Below the pieces are notes generated by a model, which was given only the letters and a program-made list of their open reading frames with translations, was not told the DNA's origin and ran no database searches. A program made the position numbers and the translations under genes. 64,000 nucleotides of DNA, from positions 124,001-188,000 of the forward strand of contig NZ_PPTG01000048.1 of NCBI RefSeq assembly GCF_002954245.1, in the 5' to 3' direction. The DNA is from Cryobacterium aureum. Lineage in GTDB: Bacteria; Actinomycetota; Actinomycetes; Actinomycetales; Microbacteriaceae. Positions 1 to 8,020 of the stretch are shown piece after piece (the first letter of the stretch is position 1; each line of letters begins with the position of its first letter).

Positions 1-1375
1 GGAGCTTCTGGCCCTGGTCAAACTGCCGAACCCGGCCGAGGCGGCCCTCGCATTTCCGCACCAACTCTCCGGCGGACAACGCCAGCGCGTGATGCTCGCG
101 ATGGCCATGGCTAATGATCCGCAGCTGCTGCTCTGCGACGAACCGACCACGGCCCTCGACGTCACAGTGCAGGCCGAGGTGCTGAAGCTGATCGGAAACC
201 TCGTCACCGACCGGGGCACCGCGCTGCTGCTGATCACCCACGACATTGCCGTGGTTGCCGAGGTGTGCCAGCGGGTGTTCGTGATGTACCAGGGCGAGAT
301 CGTCGAAGACGGCCCGGTGGGGCGCGTGTTGACCGCGCCGCAGCATCCGTACACGCAGAAATTGATCGCGGCCTCCGACCTCTCCTCGGTCGATGACCGG
401 GGCCGGCTGCATACCATGTCGATGCCGGTCGTCGGCAGGCCGCTGGTGACAAAATCCTCGCCCCGCCAGATTCAAGCGGATGCCACCACCGCGTTGATCC
501 TGCCGCCGCACCGCGCCGCCCACCAGCGACTCGAGCCGGGCGGCCCGCCGATGATCTTCAACGAGGCGACCGGAGCGCCCGCCATTTCGGTGCGCGACCT
601 CAGCCGGCAGTACCGACGACGCGGCGGCGGACTGTTCTCGCCGGCACCGATAGTGCACGGCCTGCGCGACGTCTCCTTCGACGTGGCCGAGGGACAACGG
701 TTCGGCATCGTGGGGGAGTCAGGTTCGGGCAAATCCACCCTCATGCGCATCCTCTGCGCCCTCGACCAGCCTTCCGCGGGCACGGTCGACGTGCTCGGGC
801 AACCCATCGCGGGAGCCTCCGAACGGCAATTGCGGGAGTTTCGCAGCCAGGTGCAGATCGTGTTCCAGGACCCGATGGGCTCCCTCGATCCGCGCATGAA
901 GGTGCGCGACATCGTCGCCGAACCCCTGCGCAACGTCAATCGGGCCGAGGCCCTCGCCCGGGTCGAAGCTCAGCTGGCCGCGGTCGGGCTCGATGCCGAC
1001 GTGATGCACCGGCACCCGCACCAGTTCTCCGGCGGCCAACGGCAACGCATCTCCATTGCCCGGGCGCTCATCACGAGGCCCCGGGTTCTGGTGGCCGACG
1101 AGGCGGTCAGCGCCCTCGACGTGTCGGTGCGAGCCCAGGTGTTGAACCTGCTGGCCGATCTGGTCGACGAATATCAGCTCACCCTCGTGTTCGTCTCCCA
1201 CGACCTCGGCGTCATCCGTCACCTCTGCGACACCGTGGCCGTCATCTCCGACGGACGCATCGTCGAATGCGGACCCACCGCCGACGTCTACGACACCCCG
1301 CTGCACCCGTATACGAGGCAGCTGGTCAGCGCCACGCCATCCATGCAGGAGCTGGCCCGCCGCGTCGCCCCCTGA
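1..1375 (+). CDS. Fused dipeptide/oligopeptide ABC transporter ATPase (5' partial)
   Basis: ATP-hydrolysing subunit of a Dpp/Opp-family peptide importer, working on the cytoplasmic face of the membrane. The reading frame is open to the left edge, so the N-terminus lies outside the window. The visible part holds the end of a first nucleotide-binding domain (LSGGQRQR signature, Walker [14 protein letters not shown]-loop ITHD, then the oligopeptide tail HPYTQKL). A linker and a complete second domain follow (Walker A GESGSGKST, signature FSGGQRQR, Walker B VLVADEAVSALD, tail HPYTRQL). It is thus a DppD-DppF fusion. The amidase gene starts 30 bases downstream on the same strand, suggesting co-transcription and import of an amide or peptide substrate. 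Confidence 0.93.
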   Translation, partial: ELLALVKLPNPAEAALAFPHQLSGGQRQRVMLAMAMANDPQLLLCDEPTTALDVTVQAEVLKLIGNLVTDRGTALLLITHDIAVVAEVCQRVFVMYQGEIVEDGPVGRVLTAPQHPYTQKLIAASDLSSVDDRGRLHTMSMPVVGRPLVTKSSPRQIQADATTALILPPHRAAHQRLEPGGPPMIFNEATGAPAISVRDLSRQYRRRGGGLFSPAPIVHGLRDVSFDVAEGQRFGIVGESGSGKSTLMRILCALDQPSAGTVDVLGQPIAGASERQLREFRSQVQIVFQDPMGSLDPRMKVRDIVAEPLRNVNRAEALARVEAQLAAVGLDADVMHRHPHQFSGGQRQRISIARALITRPRVLVADEAVSALDVSVRAQVLNLLADLVDEYQLTLVFVSHDLGVIRHLCDTVAVISDGRIVECGPTADVYDTPLHPYTRQLVSATPSMQELARRVAP

Positions 1376-1405
1376 ACCCGCACCTGAACCATTGGAGTTG
1401 CCACC

Positions 1406-2839
1406 ATGACCAAGACCGCGCCCATCGAATGCCTGCCGGCGACCGAGCTCGTCGCGCTCTACCGCAGCGGCGATCTCTCCCCGGTGGAGGTGACGCTCGC
1501 GGTACTCGACAAGGCTGAGCGGCTGCAGCCCGAGTTGAACTGCTTCTGGGGCCTGGACCGGGCCGGAGCGCTCGAAGCGGCCGCGGCCAGCGAACGGCGC
1601 TGGGCCACTGGGCATCCGCTCGGTACCATCGACGGCGTGCCCACCAGTATTAAGGAGAACGTGGCCGTGCGCGGCTTCAGCCAGCCGTCCGGTACCGCCG
1701 CCAAGTTCGACGCCGCCGTCGCGAGCGAAGACGGGCCGAGCGCCGCGCGCATCCGCGAGGCCGGCGGGGTGATCTTCGGCGTCACGGTCATGCCCGACTA
1801 CGGCATGCTCTCCTCCGGTGTGTCGAGCCTGCACGGAATCACTCGCAGCCCGTGGAACCCGGCCTGGACGGTCGGCGGATCGAGCGCCGGTGCGGGAGCT
1901 GCCGCCGCCGCCGGAATCGGCCCGCTGCACACCGGCTCCGACATCGGCGGTTCCCTCCGGCTGCCGGCCACCTGGCTCGGACTTGTCACCCTGAAACCGA
2001 GTTTCGGCCGCATCGCCGTCGATCCGCCCTATATGGGCCGGGTGGCCGGCCCGCTCACCAGAACAGTGGATGACGCCGCCCTGCTCATGGGAGTGCTCAC
2101 GCAGCCAGACCCGCGCGACTACACCAGTCTCGGCGAGCAGAATCTGGACTGGACCGACGTGCACTACGGCGATGCGGGAGTGGCCGGACTGCGGGTCGGC
2201 TACCACCTGGCCGGCGGGGCCGGTATGGCGACCGACCCGGAGGTGGCGGCATCCGTTTTGCGGGCGGTGGAACTGTTCGCCGCAGCCGGCGCGATCGTAG
2301 AGGAGATCGCCCCGCCGATGACCGAGGAGTACCTCGCCGATCTCGATCTGTTTCTGCGGGTGCGTTCCCTCGCCGACTATGAGGTGCTCGAACCGGCCCG
2401 CCAGGCGATGGTGCTGGACTTCATTCGGGACTGGGTGCTGGGGGGCGCCGGGGTGTCGGGCACCGAGGTGGTGCGGTGTTATCAGAGCATCCAGGACCTG
2501 CGCGCGGCGACCGTCGCGGCTACCGCGGCCTACGACGTCGTGCTGTCTCCGGTGTCACCGGTCGCCGCATTTCCGGCCGAGTGGCCGATGCCGACCAACG
2601 ACGCGGCGACGTCACTGGATCACATCGCGTTCACCGCGCCGTACAACTTCTCGGAGCAGCCGGCCAGTTCGGTGAACTGCGGGTTTGCGGCCGACGGTCG
2701 CCCGATCGGGCTGCACATTGCCGGGCGCCGCTTCGAGGATCTCGCCGTGCTGCGGGCCACCCACTGGTACGAGCAGGCGCGGCCGGCGTCGTCCGAGCCG
2801 GTTTGGCCGTTTCACACGGTGGGCCAGCTGGCGCGCTGA
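1406..2839 (+). CDS. Amidase signature family hydrolase
   Basis: 477-residue amidase of the AS family, which hydrolyses amide bonds with a Ser-cisSer-Lys triad. All three elements are visible: Lys83 in TSIKEN, the GGSSAG motif at 157-162 (cis-Ser about 159) and the nucleophile in DIGGS (Ser183). The length is normal. The ATG is preceded by GGAG about nine bases upstream. It follows the peptide-type ABC ATPase, so the substrate is probably imported by that system. The exact substrate cannot be read from sequence; a GatA role is unlikely because no gatB or gatC is adjacent. Confidence 0.92.
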   Translation: MTKTAPIECLPATELVALYRSGDLSPVEVTLAVLDKAERLQPELNCFWGLDRAGALEAAAASERRWATGHPLGTIDGVPTSIKENVAVRGFSQPSGTAAKFDAAVASEDGPSAARIREAGGVIFGVTVMPDYGMLSSGVSSLHGITRSPWNPAWTVGGSSAGAGAAAAAGIGPLHTGSDIGGSLRLPATWLGLVTLKPSFGRIAVDPPYMGRVAGPLTRTVDDAALLMGVLTQPDPRDYTSLGEQNLDWTDVHYGDAGVAGLRVGYHLAGGAGMATDPEVAASVLRAVELFAAAGAIVEEIAPPMTEEYLADLDLFLRVRSLADYEVLEPARQAMVLDFIRDWVLGGAGVSGTEVVRCYQSIQDLRAATVAATAAYDVVLSPVSPVAAFPAEWPMPTNDAATSLDHIAFTAPYNFSEQPASSVNCGFAADGRPIGLHIAGRRFEDLAVLRATHWYEQARPASSEPVWPFHTVGQLAR

Positions 2840-2852
2840 CCAGTCGGCGCGG

Positions 2853-3626
2853 CTAGCCGTTCGGCGGGTCGAAACGGCCGTCGACCGCGGTCCAGCCGCC
2901 GTCGACGGTGAGTACCGACCCGGTGACGAACCGTGACGCGTCCGAGGCGAGGTAGACCACGGCACCGGCCAGCTCGCTCGGGGTCGACCAGCGGCCGAGC
3001 GCGCTCTTGGCGGCGTAGGCGTTATACCAGTCGGGATTGTTCTTGATCTGGGCCGTCAGCGGGGTTTCCACGACGCCGGGGGAGATCGCGTTCACCCGTA
3101 CTCCGGCCGGACCGTATTCGGCCGCGGCCGTGCGCAGCAACTGCACCAGCCCGGCCTTGGTCGCGGCGTAGACGCCCTGGCCCGGCTCAACCGTGACCGC
3201 CCGAATCGAGGCGAAGCCAATGATGCTGCCGCCGCCCTGGGCGGCCATGGCCGGCGCAAAGGCCTGGATGAGCACGAAGGCGGCTCGCAGGTTGAGGTTC
3301 ACCACGCGGTCGAATTCGTCGAGGGTGTAGTCCGCGATGCGTTTGCGCACGTTGGTCGCGGCGGTGAAGACGAGGGCGGCCAGATCGGGCAGGTCGCGAG
3401 CTACGGCCTGTACGGACGCCTGCTCGAGCACGTCGAGTTGCAGCGAGCTTGCCCTGTTGCCAAGGCTGGCCGCGGTGGCCGCCGCGCTCGCCGCATCGCG
3501 GTCTGCGCAGATGACCCTGGCTCCGTGGGCGTGCAGGGCGAGGGCGCTCTCGCGGCCGATGCCGCTGCCAGCCCCGATCACGAGAACGCGGCGACCGGAA
3601 AACTGGAACAGTTGGGTGTAGTCCAC
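2853..3626 (-). CDS. SDR family NAD(P)-dependent oxidoreductase
   Basis: 257-residue classical short-chain dehydrogenase. The Rossmann cofactor motif GAGSGIG is at residues 18-24, an acidic ADRD follows strand 2 (suggesting NAD preference), and the catalytic Ser140, Tyr153 and Lys157 are in place. The C-terminal SVLTVDGGW is typical. It ends 13 bases from the end of the convergent amidase gene and lies just downstream of the aldehyde dehydrogenase gene on the same strand. The pair could oxidise an alcohol through an aldehyde to an acid. The substrate is unknown. Confidence 0.92.
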   Translation of the reverse strand: MDYTQLFQFSGRRVLVIGAGSGIGRESALALHAHGARVICADRDAASAAATAASLGNRASSLQLDVLEQASVQAVARDLPDLAALVFTAATNVRKRIADYTLDEFDRVVNLNLRAAFVLIQAFAPAMAAQGGGSIIGFASIRAVTVEPGQGVYAATKAGLVQLLRTAAAEYGPAGVRVNAISPGVVETPLTAQIKNNPDWYNAYAAKSALGRWSTPSELAGAVVYLASDASRFVTGSVLTVDGGWTAVDGRFDPPNG

Positions 3627-3646
3627 GGTAATTCCTTCTGAATGGG

Positions 3647-5113
3647 TTACGGGCGGATCATGGCCATGCGGCTAACGGTGAATTCCTCGATGGCGAACCG
3701 TGGCCCTTCCCGGCCCGTGCCGGAGTCCTTCACGCCGCCATAGGGCATGATGTCGGAGCGAAAGCCGGGGATCTCGTTGACCACGACGCCGCCGACATCG
3801 AGCTCGTTGATGGCGCGAAACGCTCGTTGCAGTGAACTCGTGTAGATCGCGGCCTGCAGGCCGTAGCGTGAGCGGTTGACCAGCTCGATCGCCGACCCGA
3901 GGTCGGAGACGCGCTGCAGAATGACGACCGGTCCAAAGATTTCTTCGCACCAGGCCTGGGCCTCCGGAGAAACGTCAGCCAGCACGGTCGGCGCAATGCT
4001 GCGCTCGACCAGGTGGCCGCCGGCCAGCACTCGGCCCCCGCCGGCCCGGGCGGCATCGATCCAGGCCAGAATGCGCTCGGTGGCGGCCTCGTTGATGACC
4101 GGCGCCACCCGCGTGCTGTTCTCGCGCGGGTCACCGACCAGCACCTCGGGGAGGCGGGCCAGCAGCATCCGCTCGAATTCGTCGGCGATCGCATCGTGCA
4201 CCAGAATGCGTTGCACCGAAATGCAGGCCTGGCCGTTGGCGTAAAAACCACCGCGAATCACCGCGTCGACGGCCTTCTCGACGTCGGCGTCGCTCGCCAC
4301 GATCAGGGCGGTGTTGGCGCCGAGCTCCAGCACGACCTTGCGCGGTGCCGCCGCGCGCGCGATCTGGTGCCCGACGGCGGCCGACCCCGTGAAGGAGACC
4401 ACGGCCACACGCGGATCGCGCACGAGCGCCTCGCCGACATCGATGCCCCCGGTGACGAGCTGAATGGCAGCGGGCGACACTCCGTGTTCGCGCAGCACGC
4501 CGCGAATCAGGTCGACCGCCCACAGCGTCGACAGCGGCGTGTTTGGTGCCGGCTTGATGATGATCGGGCACCCAGCCGCGATCGCGGGGGCGAGCTTGTG
4601 GCTGGCCAGCAGCAGCGGGTAGTTGAAGCCGGTGATGCCCACGACGATTCCGGCCGGCCGCCGCGTCCAGTAGCCGATCATGCCCACACCGCTCGGCTGC
4701 AGGTCGAGGGGCACGGTCTCGCCGTGCTGGTGCGCGACTTCTTCGGCGCTCGCCGACCAGGTGGTGAGGGCGCGGGCCACCTCGGTGCGGCAGTCCACGA
4801 GCGGTTTGCCGGTCTCGAGCACGAGCAGCTGCTCGAATTCTGCCGTGCGCTCGGCGAGGGCATCATGAATGCCGACGAGCAGGGCACGACGGATGCCCGT
4901 GCTCAGCCCGGCCAGTTCCCCACGTACCGAGGCGGCAGCATCCACTGCGAGCGACGCGTGTGCCACAGTCCCAACCGGCGACAGCGCGATGGGGGAGCCG
5001 TCGAATGGGAACACGATTTCCGCCTGCTCGGGGCAGTCCACCCAGCGCTCGCCGATGGGGAGCCCGGCCGGGTAAGGAATCGAGAACAAAGTCACGGGAC
5101 CGCTTTCTGTCAT
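3647..5113 (-). CDS. NAD(P)-dependent aldehyde dehydrogenase
   Basis: 488-residue aldehyde dehydrogenase of usual length. The catalytic Glu263 lies in LELGANTAL and the nucleophilic Cys297 in NGQACISVQR; Lys187 in the IIIKPAPNTP strand would bind cofactor. It is transcribed leftward and followed 20 bases later by the SDR gene, most likely in one transcript. Its start is about 25 bases from a 17-bp GntR-type palindrome shared with the divergent dehydrogenase gene. The aldehyde oxidised is not evident; a benzaldehyde- or succinic-semialdehyde-type role is possible. Confidence 0.93.
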   Translation of the reverse strand: MTESGPVTLFSIPYPAGLPIGERWVDCPEQAEIVFPFDGSPIALSPVGTVAHASLAVDAAASVRGELAGLSTGIRRALLVGIHDALAERTAEFEQLLVLETGKPLVDCRTEVARALTTWSASAEEVAHQHGETVPLDLQPSGVGMIGYWTRRPAGIVVGITGFNYPLLLASHKLAPAIAAGCPIIIKPAPNTPLSTLWAVDLIRGVLREHGVSPAAIQLVTGGIDVGEALVRDPRVAVVSFTGSAAVGHQIARAAAPRKVVLELGANTALIVASDADVEKAVDAVIRGGFYANGQACISVQRILVHDAIADEFERMLLARLPEVLVGDPRENSTRVAPVINEAATERILAWIDAARAGGGRVLAGGHLVERSIAPTVLADVSPEAQAWCEEIFGPVVILQRVSDLGSAIELVNRSRYGLQAAIYTSSLQRAFRAINELDVGGVVVNEIPGFRSDIMPYGGVKDSGTGREGPRFAIEEFTVSRMAMIRP

Positions 5114-5137
5114 TCAGGGGAGAGGTGCTGGTCTTTC

Positions 5138-5154
5138 TACTGGTCTGACCAGTA
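5138..5154. promoter_or_regulatory. Perfect 17-bp GntR (FadR/FCD-type) operator palindrome
   Basis: TACTGGTCTGACCAGTA is a perfect inverted repeat around a central T. The TGGTC-N-GACCA core is the known operator pattern of FadR and other FCD-subfamily GntR repressors. It lies between the divergent aldehyde dehydrogenase and LeuB-like genes and could control both. No gntR gene is in the window; it may lie to the left. Confidence 0.75.
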
Positions 5155-5231
5155 ACCTAACTAGAGTATCGAGCGCCGATGATCAGGTCAATAACCTGCC
5201 TCGGCACGCATCCATCAATGAGGGAGAACCG

Positions 5232-6362
5232 ATGACCAGCACAGCGAGAGTCCACCGGCTGGCCGTGATTCGCGGTGACGGTATCGGGCCCGAAGTCATC
5301 GATGCCGCACTCGAGGTGCTCGGCGCAGCGCAATCGGCGTTCGGTTTTCGGGCCGAACTCACCCAGATTTCGGCCGGAGCTCGGCACTACCTGGCCACCG
5401 GCGAACTCTGGACGCCCGCCCTTCAGGCACAGCTTCGTGACCACGACGCCATTTTGTTCGGTGCCATGGGCGACCCCGCCGTCGCGCCCGGAATTCTGGA
5501 ACGCGGGTTCATTCTCGAGATGCGACGCAGCTTTCAACAGGCAGTGAACCTGCGCCCGGTCAAGCTCTATCCGGGTGTGGCCACGCCGATCGCTGGCCTC
5601 AGTCCGGAACGCTGCGACCTCGTGATCGTGCGAGAGAACACCGAGGGATCCTATGTCGGGCGGGGATCGACGGTGCACGCCGGCACGCCGCACGCCGTCG
5701 CCGTGCAGGAATCCGTCAATACCCGAATGGGTGTTGAACGTGTGGTCGAGTTCGCGTTTCGCCTGGCCGAACGGCGGGGTGGCACGCTGACCCTGTGCCA
5801 CAAGAAGAACATCCTGGTCGAGGCCGGCACCCTGTGGCAGTCGACGGTCGACGAGCTGAGCGCGCGCTTTCCCACAGTTCCCGTGGACTACGTGCACGTC
5901 GATGCCTTCTGCTTCTACCTGCCGACGACCCCGGAACGCTTCAACGTGGTCGTGACCGACAATCTGTTCGGCGACATCATCACCGACCTCGGCGCGGCCA
6001 TCCAGGGAGGCCTGGGCGTCGCCGCGAGCGCGAACCTGAACCTCGATGGCTCCGGACCAAGCATGTTCGAAGCCATTCACGGCTCCGCACCCGACATTGC
6101 CGGCCAGGGCTGGGCGAACCCGATCGGGGCGATACTTTCGACCGCGATGTGCCTGGCCCACCTCGGCGAAGGCGACGCTGCACGGGCCGTCGAGGCGGCC
6201 GCCGTGCACGTTCTGGCCCAGTTACCGGCGACCGCCGGCCCGGGTATGGGTTTCTCGACCGCCGAGCTGGGCCGGGAGATCGCGTCGCTCGTGCACAGCG
6301 GCGCGCCGGTACCGATTGTGCCCGGCTATTCCGTGATGGACGACCTGGCCGCCCTGCGCTGA
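5232..6362 (+). CDS. Isocitrate/isopropylmalate dehydrogenase family protein (LeuB/tartrate dehydrogenase-like)
   Basis: 376-residue beta-decarboxylating dehydrogenase. It shows the N-terminal IRGDGIGPEVI, the ENTEGSYVG substrate loop, the catalytic lysine region CHKKNIL, the metal site VTDNLFGDIITDLG and the NAD site FEAIHGSAPDIAGQGWANP. The family oxidises a 2-hydroxy acid and releases CO2. The gene is not next to other leucine genes and shares a promoter region with an aldehyde dehydrogenase, so tartrate/malate-type catabolism is as likely as leucine synthesis. A GGGAGAA ribosome-binding site precedes the ATG. Confidence 0.88.
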   Translation: MTSTARVHRLAVIRGDGIGPEVIDAALEVLGAAQSAFGFRAELTQISAGARHYLATGELWTPALQAQLRDHDAILFGAMGDPAVAPGILERGFILEMRRSFQQAVNLRPVKLYPGVATPIAGLSPERCDLVIVRENTEGSYVGRGSTVHAGTPHAVAVQESVNTRMGVERVVEFAFRLAERRGGTLTLCHKKNILVEAGTLWQSTVDELSARFPTVPVDYVHVDAFCFYLPTTPERFNVVVTDNLFGDIITDLGAAIQGGLGVAASANLNLDGSGPSMFEAIHGSAPDIAGQGWANPIGAILSTAMCLAHLGEGDAARAVEAAAVHVLAQLPATAGPGMGFSTAELGREIASLVHSGAPVPIVPGYSVMDDLAALR

Positions 6363-6393
6363 CGGGGGGAACGCCGAGTGGTTGAGCGGTCCG

Positions 6394-6768
6394 TCAGCCT
6401 ATGGTCATGAATGCGACCGTGCCACCGAGAACCGTCATGAGCACAGCCAGGACCATGCCGATGATCGGAACCCAGAACGCACGGCGCCGCTGAACCAGCC
6501 GAACGATCGAGATCACGATGCTGATGAGAACAACTGACGCCGGACCGAACGTGGCGATGCCCGCGCCGATTGTCAGCCCGGTACAGTCGGCGGCTGAGCA
6601 GTTTGTCACGGCGAGAAAGATTCCAATGATGCCGAGCACCCACGCGAGTGCGATACTGAGCAGCAGGAGTGCGCTGGTGGCGAGAATCGACCCGAGTGTG
6701 CTCGATGGCCCCGACGGATTCTCCGTCGGCTGACCGTCAATGGAATCTCGACGTGCGTGATTGGTCAT
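6394..6768 (-). CDS. Small integral membrane protein, unknown function
   Basis: 124 residues with a polar N-terminus (about 25 residues) followed by three to four hydrophobic segments: LATSALLLLSIALAWVL, a second after a CSAADC pair of cysteines, VLISIVISIV, and a C-terminal WVPIIGMVLAVLMTVLG. No family is recognised. It converges on the dehydrogenase gene and its start faces the tRNA gene. Hydrophobic patterning and codon use make it a credible gene. Confidence 0.65.
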   Translation of the reverse strand: MTNHARRDSIDGQPTENPSGPSSTLGSILATSALLLLSIALAWVLGIIGIFLAVTNCSAADCTGLTIGAGIATFGPASVVLISIVISIVRLVQRRRAFWVPIIGMVLAVLMTVLGGTVAFMTIG

Positions 6769-6837
6769 GGTGCTCCTAGAGCGGATGGGAAGGCTGGTGT
6801 GAGTTCAGCCTAGGGGTTGGTAACCTTGACCAGTCCC

Positions 6838-6910
6838 GCCCCCGTAGCTCAGTGGATAGAGCACCGGCCTTCTAATCCGATTGTCGTAGGTTCGATTCCT
6901 ACCGGGGGCA
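6838..6910 (+). tRNA. tRNA-Arg (anticodon UCU)
   Basis: Cloverleaf of 73 bases: acceptor GCCCCCG pairs with CGGGGGC, D arm GCTC/GAGC, anticodon loop CTTCTAA (anticodon TCT), T arm GTAGG-TTCGATT-CCTAC, discriminator A. CCA is not fully encoded (ACC only). The anticodon stem is weak: CCGGC faces TCCGA, so the outer C-A and inner C-U pairs are mismatched. The 3' half is the integration site of the island: bases 6878-6912 recur at 59896-59930. Confidence 0.93.
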
Positions 6911-6912
6911 CC
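6878..6912 (+). repeat. attL core: 35-bp direct repeat in the tRNA 3' end
   Basis: Covers the end of the anticodon stem through the T arm, acceptor and two following bases. It is identical to 59896-59930. This is the usual crossover region for tRNA-targeting tyrosine integrases. Confidence 0.92.
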
Positions 6913-6974
6913 GAAAAAGTCGTCTGACCAGGGTTTCTTGTCCTCACCGAAGGGGCAAGACTTGATTCACTCAA

Positions 6975-6993
6975 CGTTTATTCAACGTTTATT
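6975..6993 (+). repeat. Left 19-bp arm-type repeat
   Basis: CGTTTATTCAACGTTTATT, two tandem ACGTTTATT units, found identically at 59741-59759 inside the other island end. The placement either side of the att core, in the same orientation, fits integrase arm-binding or Xis sites. Confidence 0.7.
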
Positions 6994-7081
6994 CCGCGGC
7001 GCCCGCCCCTTGTGGGCGCTCGGAGAGAAGGTACGCGACCCAGTTCGATTCCCCTGGTGTGACCTTGGGCACCTACGGGTT

Positions 7082-7318
7082 ATGGATGCTACAAGTCTCT
7101 CGGGGCTCGGTTTGGAGCCCGTACTCACGACGAGCGAGCTCGCCAAGTATCTCGGCGTGCACGTGCAGGCGATCTACGACCTGCGTACCGATGGCCGCGG
7201 CCCATCTGGCATTCGAGTCGGACGGGAGATCCGCTACCGCGTCTCCGATGTTCTTCGGTGGCTGGACAGTCTTCACGAGCCCGTACCTTCCATGGGCGGC
7301 CGCGGGGGCGAGCGCTGA
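7082..7318 (+). CDS. Excisionase-like helix-turn-helix DNA-binding protein
   Basis: 78 residues with the MerR-like excisionase fold: TTSELAKYLGVHVQAIYDLRTDGRGPSGIRVG forms the winged helix, followed by IRYRVSDVLRWLDS. Such proteins bend DNA for integrase-driven excision. I chose the ATG at 7082; an upstream frame extends to 6938 but runs over the arm repeat and carries no domain sequence. Its stop codon overlaps the start of the integrase remnant (TGATG), as in integrase operons of actinobacterial elements. Confidence 0.82.
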   Translation: MDATSLSGLGLEPVLTTSELAKYLGVHVQAIYDLRTDGRGPSGIRVGREIRYRVSDVLRWLDSLHEPVPSMGGRGGER

Positions 7319-7774
7319 TGGCCGGCCGACCACGACTGCCGATCGGTACGTTCGGCGCGATAAAGACGACCGAGGTCGGTGCAGGGCGTTTCCGGGCGAC
7401 GGCTCGTTTCCGCGACTGGGACGGTCAGTCGAGGCAAGTCACCGCGACCGGCTCGAGTCGCAACGCGGCGAGGCGGAGGACGGGGAACATCTGCTGTTCT
7501 TCACGCGGAACGGCAAGCCACTCGGGCCGCACAACGTCCGGCGCACATTCCGCGAGATTCTCCGGAACGCTGGCCTCGAAGGCATGGGTATCACCCCCAC
7601 TCTTTCCGCCGAACGGGGGCGACGCTGCTCGCCAACGAACTGGGATTGCAGGCTGCGGCCGATGTACTCGGACACACGTCGACGTCGACGACAAAGGCAC
7701 ACTACGCGGAGCCTGACCGCGCCGTAAAATCCGAGCCGGCGACGGTGCTGCAGCGGCTGGCTCCGCCTTCGTAA
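7318..7774 (+). pseudogene. Tyrosine site-specific integrase, degraded
   Basis: The first part (7318 to about 7475) matches the N-terminus of actinobacterial phage-type integrases (AGRPRLPIGTFGAI, FRATARFRDWDGQ). It then jumps, in another frame, to the C-terminal catalytic domain (LLFFTRNGKPLGPHNVRRTF). A second frameshift in a run of C at about 7592 precedes HSFRRTGATLL, VLGHTSTSTTKAHYAE (the His and nucleophilic Tyr). The arm-binding and core-binding middle, usually about 200 residues, is missing. The protein cannot be made, which explains why the island looks fixed. Confidence 0.87.
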
Positions 7775-8020
7775 AGAATCCCTTGATCCTCTAAACGCCA
7801 ACGTCGAACGTTTTGTCCTCCGGGAGATCGAAGCGACTCTCCTGTGGTGGGAGCCCGGCTGCGTTCACACGAAATCGGCGTGAATTCTTGGGCGGTCACA
7901 AGGAACCCGCAGGGGGAGGAACAATTGCGTTTCAGTCTTTAGATCTGGCGTGCGGGATAAGTCAGAATAGGACGCACACGTAACTATGGATCTACCGCTA
8001 AGCATTGGTATAGTCATTCC

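Noticed and set aside
719..2206. 495-residue minus-strand frame
   Set aside because: Antisense shadow of the ABC ATPase and amidase genes, low-complexity Gly/Arg-rich composition.
7893..7916. Possible further copy of the 24-bp boundary site before the Fic gene
   Set aside because: Only GAACC and a G-run match; both outer hexamers differ. Too weak to count.
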